In this document: in pieces, positions 46,121 to 58,854 of the stretch
How positions within the stretch are numbered: position 1 is the stretch's first letter
How the letters are laid out: the number at the start of each line of letters is the position of its first letter
Assembly (NCBI GenBank): GCA_007258455.2
Contig: VDFB02270651.1
Span: 492,708,571-492,772,570 of the forward strand
Source of the DNA: Sequoia sempervirens
Lineage: Eukaryota > Streptophyta > Pinopsida > Cupressales > Cupressaceae
Direction: 5' to 3'
Length of the DNA: 64,000 nucleotides
The notes under the pieces: model-generated
The model's database searches: none
Told to the model about the DNA's origin: nothing
Seen by the model: the letters and a program-made list of their open reading frames with translations, nothing else
Position numbers and translations under genes: made by a program

Positions 46121-46744
46121 GATAAGTAGGAGGTATTTTCTACAGCGTGTCAAATTATGATATTGCTATCAAGATTCAACCATGTAGTTTTGAGTCAGAC
46201 TCATTGACCCATGTTTCATGAGTAGTGGTTCACAAGAACCCATCTCTCATGATAATGAATGGTTCACTTAGCACTCATTACATCTAGGTGATGCTCACAG
46301 AGGTGAAGCACTGGGCCTTCCCGGGAGGTCACCCATCCCAGTACTACTCCAGCTCAAGCGCGCTTAACCGCAGAGTTCTCTATAAGGTTAAACCCACTTA
46401 GCTTGCAACCCCATTTGCAAAACCTTCAACAAGTGTTGTGCCTTATGAACCATTCATTATAGAGCCCCTTCAGCTCATCAATTGATAAGTAGGAGGTATT
46501 TTCCACAGTGTGTCAAATTATGATATTGCTATCAAGATTCAACTGTGTAGTTTCGAGTCAAACTCATTGACCCATGTTTCATGAGTAGTGGTTCACAAGA
46601 ACCCATCTCTCATGATAATGAATGGAGTGCTAAGTGAACCATTCATTATCATGAGAGATCGGTTCTTGTGAACCACTACTCATGAAACATGGGTCAATGA
46701 GTTTGACTCAAAACTATGTGGTTGAATCTTGATAGCAATATCAT
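46121..46744 (-). mobile_element. Cassandra-like (5S-bearing TRIM) element, rearranged with a palindrome
   Basis: One unit of about 361 bp (46120-46480) begins TGATAAGTAGG, ends GCTCATCA and carries a 5S rRNA-like segment in antisense. This is the hallmark of Cassandra terminal-repeat retrotransposons. Directly after it a second start (46484) repeats the first 140 bases without the 5S part. A 106-bp arm of it (46520-46625) is then followed, after 13 bases, by its inverted copy (46639-46744). The whole is flanked by the direct repeat GTTTAGGATTT (46110-46120 and 46745-46755), longer than the 5 bp normal for LTR elements. Confidence 0.7.
46302..46380 (-). rRNA. 5S rRNA-like segment (partial, transposon-borne)
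   Basis: On the minus strand it reads GAACTCTGCGGTTAAGCGCG, then CTTGAGCTGGAGTAGTACTG and GGATGGGTGACCTCCCGGGA. This is the middle and 3' part of plant 5S rRNA, including the internal promoter (A box, IE, C box). The 5' third is not recognisable, so it is not a functional 5S gene. Confidence 0.85.
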
Positions 46745-47189
46745 GTTTAGGATTTATTTTGATTACATTGTTCTTTATTCAATAATAAAATTATAAGTGC
46801 CATATTCTTGCACTAAATTTAGCTTGAAATTTTATTCTAGCTTGTCTTCATTCATTATTTATTATTATGAATCAATTCTTATCACTTTGGTTTAGATTCA
46901 TGAGTGTGGAATTGACTTAGATCACTTCTATGTATTTGGGTCTAAGCCTTGACTATTTATATCTCAATTCCAATTTTACATTTTTCAACTTTTTCTACTA
47001 GCCATTGTTAACCAACTTAGTGCATGTCTATGTAGATTATGTGTTATATAGTATTCAAGAACATTTCTTATCCATTTAAAATTATAGAGAAATAATGCAA
47101 GAAAACCTAGAAGTGAGGAAATCAAGAGCATCATAGAGCATTAATAGTTACATCATTACCCTAGGAATATTGTATGAAATCAAGTTATC

Positions 47190-49680
47190 ATATGTCTTTT
47201 AGGTTATTGAATATTATTCATTTAGATGTGTTTGGTCTTGTAGATGTTCCTTCAATTATACATTTTTTATTATGTTTCTTTTATTGATGACTATATAGTA
47301 GAAGGACATGGGTTTATTTTCTTATAATAAAATCTAAAATTTTCAATCATTTTATGGAGTTCAAAGTTATATAGTAGAAACCTATATGGTTAAAATATTA
47401 AGTGTTTGAGGACTGATAATGGTGGTGAATGTTGTTCTACATATTTTGATTACTTTTTTGAGGATTATGACATTCAAAGGTATAAGACACTGTTGTATTC
47501 TTCAAAATAGAATGGAGTTGCAAAGAGGATGAATAAGACATTGATCAAGAAGACTGGGAATATGCTACAAGGATCTAAGTTGAAAGAAAGGTTTTGGGTC
47601 AAGGTTGTAGCCACTACTTGCTACCTAACAAATAGGTCTCTTATATTATCACTTGTTGATAGAACATCTATAGACGTGTGATTAGGTAAAGCTCATTCAT
47701 TAAGGAATCTTCGTGTTTTTGGTTCTGAGGCATATACACATATGCCAAGGGAGAAGCATAATAAATTGGAGAACAAGGTTATAAAATCTATTTTCATCAC
47801 TTACAATTATGATGAGAAAGAATACAAGCTTTAGGATCCTATTATAGGAAATATATTATATAGTAGAAATGTTATTTGTAAAGGGATTAAGCCTTATTTT
47901 GTTGGATTGTATCTAGAATAAAGTGAAAAGAAAGATGTGTTTCAATTTCCTCTTAGGTTAATTAAATTTAAATTGAGGAAACCTCTTCAAATTTGGAATA
48001 TTTCAAGAAAAGAAGGAAGAATTTTCTACTTGTCTTGTTCAAAAGTCAACCAAGTGTAGATAGACACTAGAAAGATATCCCCTCGGTGATTAGAGACGTA
48101 TATTTTCTTTAATACCAACCTTGATGGACTTAGAGTTGTTCAAGAGGCTTTATGTATGCATGATGTAGAGTTATAAAATATCCATGAATGAAGAGATGAT
48201 AGTACTTAAAATAAATGACACATAGGACTTGGTGGCTTTTCCTAAAGGATGCAACTATTGGTTGTAAATGGGTATTTAACAAGAAAATGGATTTTAATGG
48301 TAATATTGAAAGGTACAAGGTGAAGCTGGTTGAAAAAGGTTACTTCCACATTGAGGGGGAAAATTAGAGTGAGACATTTTCTCCTATTGCTAAAATGTCA
48401 TCCATTTGATTCTTTCTTTGAATTTCAACAACTTATGATTTCGGTATTGAACAAATGGATGCACAAAAACTACTTTTCTTCGTAGTGATTCACAAGAAGA
48501 AATTTCCATCACACAAGTAGAGAAACTCATGGTGAAAGGTAAAGAAAAAATTATTTTAAGTTAAATAAATATGTGTATGGCATCAAGAAGTCACCAAGGA
48601 TGTGGTACAAAAAAAATGATACATTTGTGTCTAGTTTGGAATTTAACCATTCTAAATTAGATCACTTTATTTATTATGAATCTAGTGGTAATTATTTCTT
48701 GATTATTGCATTATATATTGATGATATGTTGTTCATTAGAAAGGGGAAATAATTTATTTCAAAACTAAAGTATCAATTTGCAGCTAGCTTTAAAATGAAA
48801 GATGTATGTGTGACTAAATAGATTCTTCATACAGAGACAATAAGAGATAGAGAAAACATAAATTTACAACTTGGCCAAATTAAGCATGTCAATATAATTT
48901 TGTAGAGGTTTAACATGAAGAATTATAGACCACTGCATGTCCCTATTACTTTGAGGATAAAATTATTTGTTACATAGTATCCTTCTTCTCCTATTAAAAT
49001 TTAATACATGAGAAAAGTACCTTCTTAAATTATAGTTATAATTTTAAATAATGTTATGTTTTGTACTAGGTTAAACATTTCCCAAATAGTGGGAGTTCAT
49101 AATATATTTATGTCTAATAGTGGATGAATTCATTAGCATGTAGTTAATTGAGTCTTTATATATATTTTTAAGGTTCCTTGGAGTATTCCTTTTGTTATCA
49201 TGGTAGTATGATAGGAGATGATCTATTTCCTTGAATATTCATGGTTATGTTGTACATATGGGGATCGAGATGTCAATAAAAGAAAATCCGCCAATACATA
49301 GTTGTTTACTTTATTTTGTGATAAAAAAAATTGGATAAGAAAGTGATACATTGTTGTTATTTTTTCTACTATTGAGGTGAAGTATATGGCAACTACCTAT
49401 TCCAATAAATAATTCTTTTGTTGAAAAGATTGTGTTTAGATGTTGGGTTGAATTAGGTGCAATTATTTTTTATTGTAAGAGTTTAGTGTATTTAGTAAAT
49501 AATTATACAAGGACCAAGCACATAGATGTGCAATTTTACTTTCCTAGAGATATGATTGAAGATAAAAGAGTGAAATCAGAAAATGTATAAACTTTTACTA
49601 ATTTTGTAGATGCTAGATATTATTTGAGCTATTCAAAAGAATGTAAAAAAGAACCATCCCATTGAAATGTTACATTCTTG
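47190..49680 (+). pseudogene. Ty1/copia pol pseudogene (integrase, RT, RNase H)
   Basis: Many stops and frame changes, but the order is clear. Integrase part at about 47200-47880: CLRTDNGGE-like CLRTDNGGE at 47405, NGVAKRMNKTLIKKTGNML at 47513, FWVKVVATTCYLTNRSLI at 47600 and LRVFGSEAYTHMPREKHNKL at 47708. RT part at about 48210-48760: YGIKKSPRMWYKKNDTF at 48575 and ALYIDDMLFI at 48710, the copia form of the catalytic Y-x-D-D box. RNase H part to about 49600: an EVKYMATTYS stretch at 49377 and RTKHIDVQF at 49512. No LTRs were recognised. It is a dead internal fragment. Confidence 0.85.
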
Positions 49681-49689
49681 TTGAGAAGG

Positions 49690-51300
49690 TGTGAGAATGG
49701 TTGATATTTGTCCTATTATTTCTTTGAATTTAGTTGTATCTACCTCAATTCCTCTTTGTGATATAATAAAACCCAAAAATATTTCTTGAAGTGACATTGA
49801 AGATATATTTCTTTGGGTTTAAATGTACCTATTATTTGGCTAGGTGATCAAAGATACACTCAAGGACTTGGATGTTCCCTACTCTTTTTTTGGACTTACC
49901 TAGGAGTTGGGCAACATCTAGTCCTCCATAATGACTTGTATTAGATCACAAAATATGATTTTCATAGCTCTTTAATATGTGGCTCCTACATATTTTTTAG
50001 ATAAAAAGCCATCCCCCGATAATAGAAAGTGCCCCAAGGAGCAATAAAGGTAATTTTACATTGGTATGATATTGCTATTATAATTTAGTTATAACCAAAG
50101 AATCCATCCATGAGTGATATATTTTCATGATCCATCATGAGGTCAACTATGATATCAACTTTTAGTAGTGGGAAATAATCTTTTGGGACATGCTTTGTTA
50201 AGATCTTTAAAATTTGTGTAGATGTTAATATCCCATGTTATCTTGGAAAATATAAAACAATATTATATACCCACTCAAGATAGTCAATGGAGCATATAAA
50301 TCTAACTTCTCGAAGTTACTTAAGTTCTACTTTTACTAGGAGAGAAATCTATGGATGCATCTTTTTGAGATTCTACTTTTCTAGTTTGGCATTAGGATAC
50401 ATTGCTAGATGATGTACTATCATTGATGGGTCAAGACCGGGCATATCTACATAGGACCATGATAATTTTATATATGCCTTCTCAAGAAAATATATAAAAT
50501 TTTATTTCTCCATGTGTGATTGAATTTGTCATGAAAGTAATCTTTGGTTCTTATTTTGTGCTCAAATTGATCTCTTGTACTTCTTCAACAAAAACTATAT
50601 AATTTTCTTGGTAGTATGGTACTAAAAGGGTAAGTTCAAATTCCTCATCCTCTAATGCCTTAAAAAGGTTTTTTTTTTTTTATTCAAGGGGTAAACGCTT
50701 TTGACCGGAGCTATGAACCGGATACAATCATTCAACAATACCACCCCAATGGGGTTTGAACCTTGGTGGCAAGAACAACAATGCCACCTATAAACCATCA
50801 CACCATGCCAATACCGGCTCCTTAAAAAGGTTATCACCAAAGGATATATCTTTTATTTTTTATTTTTATGTGTCTGATAGTGCCTCATTAAGGTTTTCAC
50901 TAGAGAAATCTTTGTTTCTTTTTTTTTATTTTACATTTTTTAGACTAAGGAACATTATCCTTTCCCATTGTAGACAAAAATGTTAATTTCAATATCAAAT
51001 CCATCTTTTTGGTCTCCCATTGATAGGTATTCATGAAATCCCAAAAGTTGGAAAATTGCTTCATTATGTTGGAATGTATCCAAAGGTAGTGAGCCTTGTT
51101 GGTCTCAATTGATGAGTTTAGGGAAAACAAGGGAAAGGTTGACAAGAATGTATGTGGTGGAGATAGCACAAATATTTAGGTCTTGAAATAGGTTGGAGGT
51201 GTTCTCAAAGGAGTCTTCATGGTTTGTTCTATTGGTGCTATGATAGTAGGAAATTCTTTAGCTACTTCAGTTAGGATTAATTAAAGTTATAAGGGTACAA
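49690..51300 (-). pseudogene. Ty3/gypsy RT pseudogene, Tat-like, interrupted by a SINE
   Basis: On the minus strand, with stops and frame changes: DISFGDNLFKALEDEEFELT across the SINE junction, FSWSYVDMPGLDPSMIVHHL at about 50470, DYFPLLKVDIIVDLMM near 50170, SLMDGFFGYN at about 50100, and VTSRNFLGFIISQRGIEVD-like sequence at 49790-49720. The order W-S-Y-x-D-M-P-G-L-D-P then M-D-G-x-x-G-Y-N is characteristic of Ty3/gypsy RT of the Tat group. The Y-x-D-D region is not readable. It meets the copia relic tail to tail at about 49.69 kb, so one inserted into, or was joined to, the other. Confidence 0.8.
50671..50819 (-). mobile_element. tRNA-derived SINE, 149 bp, with 13-bp target duplication
   Basis: On the minus strand it starts GAGCCGGTATTGGCATGG, has an A-box-like TGGTGTGATGG (one mismatch), a perfect B box GGTTCAAACCC about 45 bases on, and ends in an A-run (T-run 50671-50680 on the + strand). 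The flanks are a perfect duplication CCTTAAAAAGGTT (50658-50670 and 50820-50832). It sits in the gypsy RT relic, so it is younger. I do not recognise the family. Confidence 0.88.
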
Positions 51301-51432
51301 TTTTAAAATACTCATACATAAGCCCTTGGTGACTCAAATTGAAATGCACCCTTCTCCACTTCATTTACTCTCAAGAGTAGGTTTGATTGACTATGGATGA
51401 TATGTTGATTTCTCAAGAATCAAACAAACCTA

Positions 51433-52254
51433 AGGGTTTGTGCAAGAAGTTGAGTTCACTTTTTGGCCAAAAGGTGGAAGTGTTTTATGTGATTTTTAGA
51501 ATTTGTCACATTTGACCAAAAAATTTGAAGCACTTAAAGATTTAATCTTAAAAAAAGTTATTAATATGAAATGTTGTACTCAGAGTATAGTTTCTAAATA
51601 TATAATTTATTATAATACCTAGATGATACAAGCTGATTTTCAATAGGCATGTCTAAAATCCATTGTTTAAAAGTCACTTTTTCAAGACCATACCATGCAT
51701 GTGTATGTCAACCACATTTTGACCTAAATAAAAGTATTTTTTGAGTCCTTTTGGGAAAAGATCTATAAGACACTAAAGATTTCTCAAGATATATTTTTTT
51801 AATTCTTTTGAATATATTTTTCATTAATTTTTTATTGGTCGTAATTGTTGTTTTGAAAACCCCTCATGTACATTACGCATAAGATGACCTAAAATTTCTT
51901 CTTCTTCTTTTTTAATTTTTTCAACTTGAAAAGAAATGTCTGAAGATTGTTCACATATAGTTTATTTAAAAAAAAATTATTTTAATAAAAAGTTATTAAA
52001 ATAGTAAGAAAACCTATTATTTCAAGTTTATGGACTAGTTTCATAAAAAAATATTTGAAAAATAGACAAAAAAATACAATAGTACAAAAAATTATATATT
52101 TGAAATCTACACAATCTCATCTATAATGGGTTTTAATTTCATCAAAATTTTTATAAAAAAAATCTTCAAACATATGTCCAAAGTCACTATTTTCTAGTGA
52201 TACTAACATGACCTTCAAGTTGTAGGTCAAAGTAGGCCCAAAGCTAAGGGTTGG
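51433..52254. mobile_element. TIR element, copy 1 (left part matching 58855-59650)
   Basis: Starts TAAGGGTTTGTGCAAGAAGT and matches copy 2 for about 800 bases, including TTTTGAAAACCCCTCATGTA and CTAAGGGTTGGGT. After about 52254 the two diverge and no right TIR is found nearby. It is truncated, or the right part is a different sequence. Confidence 0.65.
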
Positions 52255-52555
52255 GTCCCCAAGCCATTTTTCAACTTGAAACCCATAGCAAAAACTAGGC
52301 TAGGAATCCAATTTTTAAGAAATGAGATCCCCTTTACTTTTCTTATTATTTCAAATGAATGAAAATGAAATGGGATCCCATTTCATTTTTACCATTTTTT
52401 TTATTTTTTACTAATAAAAACATACTTGTGATTTTTTCAACTTAACATTTTTTTACAGTACAGCCAATAGCAACTTATTCTTCATTTTTATTGATTCTTG
52501 TCTTCTACATACTCTTTACTTGTAATTTCATTTCAATTTTTGAAGGATTCAACCA

Positions 52556-53270
52556 TTGGGACAATTTTGGAGTGGAATTGTGTTCATTATCTGCTCATTT
52601 CAAGGAGGAATAAAAAAGAAAGACTTTTACTATTCAGATTCATTTATACTTCAGAATTTTGTAATCATGAGATCACAACATCATGAAAAGAGAAAAGAGA
52701 TGAAGGTCATGACCCCTAAAGAAATTCAAGAAAAGAGAGAGGAGGAAAAATGACAAAGAGATAGAAGAATGATGATTCGAGAAATGAATAATGTTGAAGC
52801 ATCCAGTTCAATGACTATTGAAGATAAAAAACAATGAAGAGACCATAGATGTAGATGATGCAAATTTGCAAGAGGTGAATGTGGAAGATAATATGATTAT
52901 AGAAACTAATCTTGGTATGTCTTCAAATCCACATTTCAATGCTAGGGAGAATGTGAAAATAGGCACGAATCTAGGTACATCTTCAAATCCACCTTTGAAT
53001 GATATGGAAAATGTGATTCTAGATGATATTCATGTTGATCATTTACAAGAAGATGGATATACCAATGTTAAGATCAATCCTATTTGTAGACAAGTTGTAG
53101 AAACGAATATTGAAAATGAAATCCCTTGTGTTGGTCAAAATGAAAATCCTTTTACTGTTGAAAATGAAAATATTTGTGTTGGTAAAAATGAAAATCCTTT
53201 TGTTGTTGAAAATGAAAATCCTAGTGTTGTTGAAAATGAATTTTTTTTTGAAAATTGGAAGTCATTTTAA
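52556..53270 (+). pseudogene. Unrecognised decayed coding region
   Basis: A frame at 52556-52753 ends in a Lys/Glu-rich stretch (TPKEIQEKREEEK), stops once, and a frame at 52818-53270 continues with acidic sequence. Its end is a repeated NENPFVVENEN motif encoded by DNA repeats (AAAATGAAAATCCTTTTG). I do not recognise a domain. It follows TIR element copy 1 and may be part of it. Confidence 0.3.
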
Positions 53271-54955
53271 TTAAATTTGAATTTGGTTCAAAATGGAAAA
53301 TGGAGGCGTTCAAATTTATTTATTTATTAATTTTTTGGAATTTCTTAAATTTTGTGCCCAAACAAGTGGAGGTCATTCTTGGCATATTGTAACTCCAAAT
53401 TTCATTTAAAATTTGGCATAAAATTGAATGTGGAAGAATTTAGGCACCTGGTGCAGGAGGTAATGGAGTGAGCTAATGGAGGTAAAAATTGCAATTAATC
53501 TACCAGGAAAAATTAATGAGAGGAATAAAGAGGAATAATTAGGTTTGAATGTAGCCTAGAAGTAGAAGAGAAGGAAATGCCCAACCTAGAGGAGATTTTC
53601 AATAGGTGGAAGTAAGAAAAATTGAAAAAATTGTGAAGAAACTTTCCTATGAAGATAAGGGTGACATCCAGTAGAGCAATAGGAGAATTTTGGTGATGTT
53701 TTCTGCTATTTTAATTGATTAGAGTTGTCTTGTTATATATTTTTGGTGTTGAGGACAATTAACATTCCTATAAATGATTTTTGTGCATTGTTTGGTTCAA
53801 TAGACTATTGTTACTAGCTCTTGGAGAATGTATTAGATGAAACCAGCTTGTTGCTTGAATTCCTTGTCATTATAAGTGTTGAAGAGTTTTCAAATTGAAT
53901 GTGAAGCTTAAGTAACTTATTAAATATTTTGAGTCATAGTCAAGAATTTTTCTAAGTTGCATGTATGAAGTTGTGAGTGTGAGAATGTGGGTTTGAATTT
54001 CCTTTGCATCAAATGGTATACTTGGGGGTTGTTTGGATTTCTCTTGCATTAGTAAAATAGGTCCTTCTTATCTTCTGGCTTGGACCACATTCAATTTCTC
54101 TTTCCCACGAATGATTTGGAGCCGACTAACTATGTTCATTACACATTTTAGTTTGGTTGACAAGGAGAAAAAGGTTGATGCTTGTGAAAGGTGGGTGATC
54201 CCACAATATTGGTTTACAAGTTTTGGCCAAACTAGACACTGAACTAATTTTTTCTAACTAAATCTTCACTTTCAGGCACCTATAGCGGCAAAATCATGAG
54301 GAATTTGAAGATGATGCAAACTAGTGATTTGTAACTACGATATCTAGAGCCTTCATTTGGTTTCATAGTGTTTTATTGAATATTTTTTCCTTAATCAAGT
54401 TTTGAAGTCAAACCAATTGTAATTCAGACATAAGCGGACTATATACAACATAACTTTTTCTGTATGTATTGAATTTTTAATTTTTTTTACCGGATCAAGG
54501 ACATCAATATCTAGTGCACTGATATTTTTCAGATTTTTTTTGATAATATACTATTTTTCCACATGTGTAGAACAAAGAGTTTGATTTTCAGTGAAAAATA
54601 TACATTCACAAGAAATAAAAAATAAATATAATAATAAAATTGAATTTATTTAAAATTATACTTTTTGGGAAGCTTATAATAAGTACTACACACTTACAAA
54701 CAATAAATTTTAAATGAATTCATTTGATCCCCCAAAATGTAAATCAAGAGTGATTTTTTATAAGCATTTTGATAGGTGTAAGGGAGACTCTATTATAGGT
54801 GTGGTTTAAAACTAGTAGGGTTCTATCCAAGGGGGTTTGATCTAAGGTGGTTTGATCAAACCCTCTTCAATTGGAATCCTTTAAATGGAACTTTTAAAGG
54901 GTTAAATCATTATATTTTCTAAAAATATGTGATTTCAGCAAAAAAAAAAATCTCC
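53271..54955. other. No gene recognised
   Basis: AT-rich sequence. A short frame at 54033-54242 has no known motif. Confidence 0.4.
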
Positions 54956-55598
54956 CAAAAATTGTAAACCAATATTGTGGGATCACCAAGGTATAAATGG
55001 AAGATCAATTGTGTGATTGATTGAAAAGAAGTTGTGAAGCGAATTTTTGCAATGAATATGCCAAAATTAGTGCGCTAAAGGCAGAGGAATGAGTGATGAA
55101 GGAATTGAGCCAAAAGGAGTGTGAGTGAGTGTTGGAGTAAGTTTTTCAAAGGAAAAAGTGCATGAGTGAGTGTTGGAGGTAGTAAGCCAAAAGTAAAGGA
55201 ATTTAAGTGAAGTGTTGAAGGAAATGATTCAGAGGCAATAGAGGTGTTGTGGAGGCAGTTGAGTATCTCATTCATCAAGTATTGTATTCTGAGATTGCAA
55301 CCTCTTTCTATAAGTGTTGTAATTTGTAGGGAGTTGTAAACTTCCTTTGGTTGAAGCCATAAAATTTTGTTATAAATCTTTTTCATTTTGTGAGGCTAGA
55401 TTTGGACAATTTCTTTCCCACTATAGTTTTTCCCTTGTTGGGTTTTCCACATAAATTGCATGTTATGGTTGTGTTCTTGTGCTTTGAATTCTTTATCTTG
55501 TTAAGGTAGTAATAAGTTTTTAATTGTTAAAAATGAATTGGATTGATTTGAGGGACATATCGATTCACCCCCTCTTAGTATATCTATTTGTTCTAACA
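54956..55598 (+). mobile_element. Ty1/copia-type LTR remnant (3' part)
   Basis: The last 200 bases read TTGGGTTTTCCACATAAATT (55437) and then GATTCACCCCCTCTTAGTAT to TTCTAACA (55561-55598). This run, ending in CA, is the usual R/U5 end of plant copia LTRs. No primer site follows and no partner LTR is visible, so it may be a solo LTR. The left boundary is a guess. Confidence 0.45.
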
Positions 55599-56001
55599 AT
55601 CCTCAACATATTTAAGTGATCTTCCCATATCATATTTAGTCCAATATCACTACATTAAAATATCTTTTATTCTTACAACTACAATCAATTAAATTAATTT
55701 CCTTCAATTAGTTATGTAGTAGGCATTCTCACAACTTCATTTTCTTCATCTCCTAGTAATTGTAAACCTCTTATATGGAGGGAGTGTTATCCTTAATCTC
55801 TTTGTACCATGTCTATTCCTCATTTAAGCTCCATTTATTATCTAAATATATTAAAAAAAAAAAAATTAGTAGGTAATATAAACATACAACAATTTATGAT
55901 TTATAACAAGAGTTTCAATGACAAGGGTAGATTTCATATTGATTGAAACTTTTTTGTAAAATATATAATAAAAAATTAATGTATTTCTTTCACATAACAA
56001 T

Positions 56002-56725
56002 TAAGTTTTGGTTGAAATAAATTATTGTATACTAATCTCATTTTAAAGTGAATTTGATTGAAAAAAATTATCGTATACTAATATATTTTGAAAATGAAAT
56101 TGAAACATAGCCTACATAATTCTAAGATTTACTTTGGTTGAAAGAGTAATAGGAATTTATTTTCTTTCCTCTATTTGAAAATTAACATTTACAGACTTCT
56201 AGTAGATAGAAAGCATTTCCAAGTTATTAAAAAGTGATCTTCTAGTACTTGGAGTTTTAATTTTCTTCTACCAAGCTCAATTATTCTTTCATTGTTGAAT
56301 AATTGTGGTGTTGAATATATTCTTGATGCTTACAAAAATTATTGAATGAAAATTAAAAATATTGTATTATTTTCAACTCTACACTTATAAGCAATTATTT
56401 TTTACCCTTTGCACTTTTTTTAATTTTTCTTGGTGAACCTTATATGTATTTTGTGTAGTTTAAGTGGTCAAAATAGTTATAAACAAGATAGTCCCAAAAT
56501 CATTCTAAAAATCATTAATTGAACATAGAAACATAAAATCATTAGAAATCATGGAAAAATAAATTTTAAACATCAGTTTTAGTATTGTAATCATGTATTT
56601 ATTATAAAGGCTAATGAAACATGATCAAAGGTAAAAAATATTAAGAATTTGAAAATTTATCATGTAACAACCATTATCTTGGATTTCAATGTTTAATCAC
56701 AAGCGAATCCAACTTCACTATACCA
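56002..56725 (+). repeat. Duplicated segment, copy 1 (about 0.72 kb)
   Basis: Direct repeat of 57551-58262, roughly 85% alike by eye. Shared text includes AAGTGATCTTCTAGTAC and CAACCATTATCTTGG. No coding potential. 0.83 kb separates the copies. Confidence 0.75.
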
Positions 56726-57550
56726 AAAAATTGTTTTACTTAGGAAAGCCCCTATATGACAACCGTTTCTCTCCTCTCTTGTGTGAAGGTGACATATTTG
56801 AAGTGGATTTAGGAAAGGATTGAAGACATAATTGTGCAATCAATAATTCAAGCCCGACATGTCAAAAACTAATAGAAAGTGCAATTAATCATCGACAGAT
56901 GAAGTTCCAAAGCTGAGTCCAAAAGGGAAGAACCTATAGACAATGACCATCTAAGATTTGATTTCTAATTTTGAATATTTGCATTCCTAGTTCTAGGGCT
57001 CAAATGCCCTTACCTAGACACTTTAAGCTCAAATTCATATGTCATGATGCTCTATCTCTACACTCTACTATGTTGTGATCCTATTTTGTGTTTATGTTAT
57101 GTGATTCTCTGAAATCATAACAGTTTTCTATACTTACATAGTTAACCTAGTTGTACATTTACATAATCAAATTAATTCAATTCCTAATCAATCAAAGCAA
57201 CCCCCAAAGAAAGAACCAAAACCTTGATCCACCATTTTGGCTCCTCCATAGAGGTTAGTAGCCAAGTGGGTGTTTGTGATCATTTTTTGTTCATTCCATT
57301 GCGATGTAGGAGAAATTTTGATTTAGACCCTACATCCCTTTTTCCTGTATCACACACATAATGATTAAATATTGTTGATACCTTTATTCTATTTTTATTT
57401 TTTTTAAACTATGATTTTTTGTTGGTTTGTTGTTGGTTTATTATCCTTAGTCTATGGTCTTTGATCCTTTTTGTGTTTTGTTGAATCTCTTCCCTAATGG
57501 GCCTTTTGTGTTTGGGTCCAGTGCCCTATAAATGCTTCTTATATAATAAA
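56726..57550 (+). other. Spacer between the duplicated segments, LINE-like 3' tail at its end
   Basis: The last ~190 bases (57370-57550) are T-rich and end TGGGCCTTTTGTGTTTGGGT, CCAGTGCCCTATAAATGC and an AATAAAAAATAA tail. This resembles 3' ends of plant LINEs. No RT or endonuclease frame is visible, so it would be a 5'-truncated copy. Confidence 0.35.
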
Positions 57551-58262
57551 AAATAATTAAATTTTGGTTGAAACAAGTTATTGTATGCTAATCTAATTTT
57601 AAAATGAAGTCGATTGAAAAAATTATCGTATACTAATATATTTTGAAAAAAAAATTGAAACATAACCTATATAATTCTAAAATTTATTTTGGTTGAATAA
57701 GTAATGAGAATCTATTTCCTTTTTTCCAATTCAGAATTAACATTTACAAACTTCTAGTTATTAAAAAGTGATCTTCTAGTACATGGAGTTTTAATTTTAT
57801 TGTACCAAGATCAACTAATCTTTCATTCTTGAATAATTTTGGTATTGAATATATTCTTGATGCTTGACAAATGAATCGAATGGAAATAAAAAAAATATTG
57901 TAGTTTTTTCAACTCTACAATTACAAGCTATTTTTTTTACATAATTTATATATATATTTCAATTTTGGTTGGTGAACCTTATATGTTATTTGTGTAATTT
58001 AAGTTATCAAAATAGTTATAAACAAGATAATCTCAAACTCATTCTAAAAAGTATATATGAACATGGAAACATAAAATCATTAGAAGTTGTGGAAAAATAA
58101 ATTTTGAACATCAATTTCATAATGGTAATCATGTATTTATTATAAATACTAATGAAAAAATATCAAAGGTAAAGAATATTAAGCATTTGAAGTTAGATCA
58201 TGTAGCAACCATTATCTTGGCTTTCAATATAATCACAAGAAAATCCAACTTAACTATACTTA
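57551..58262 (+). repeat. Duplicated segment, copy 2
   Basis: Matches 56002-56725 from ATTTTGGTTGAAAC to ATCCAACTTAACTATAC, with small gaps. Confidence 0.75.
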
Positions 58263-58850
58263 TGATTGACATAAAGGGAGATGGATGGATTCTTTTTTTT
58301 TCCTAATGTTAAGGGTTAACATGGGAATGTACATTCCATGTTGACATAAAAAAAAGGTTATATTGTTTTGTACACAAAGATGTAGACAATTTACATATAA
58401 TTTTTTCATGCTATTAGTATGGAAGGAAGATCTAATTTTTAAGTGTATAATATGAATGAAACATTCTATAACTTAGTTAAATTATAAACATCAAGTCATT
58501 AATTATTGGGTGTATGAAACACATTTCACATACTTGTACAAAGTCTTATTTTATGCAGCCATTGAAAAAGATAATCATGTATTTAGCTAAGAGCTAATGA
58601 AACTTTATGTTTTTACATAGTAACTAAAACTATATTCATGTAATCACCTAAGGGCTAATGAAACTCACTCAAGAGTCTTAAAAATAAAATTAACAATGTA
58701 CCATCCATTATAAGGTTTGTATGATAATCGCCACCAAAACCAACTTTACAATATCTTTCACAAACAATCAAAATTTTGTTTACCTAACCACTAATACAAG
58801 AAATTTTTCACAACTTTACTTTATATACTATAAATTTTGACTCACATTAC
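58263..58850. other. No gene seen
   Basis: AT-rich sequence between the second duplicated segment and TIR element copy 2. Confidence 0.4.
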
Positions 58851-58854
58851 TAAC

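Noticed and set aside
46302..46380. A functional 5S rRNA gene
   Set aside because: The 5' third is missing and the segment lies inside a repeat with transposon-like ends.
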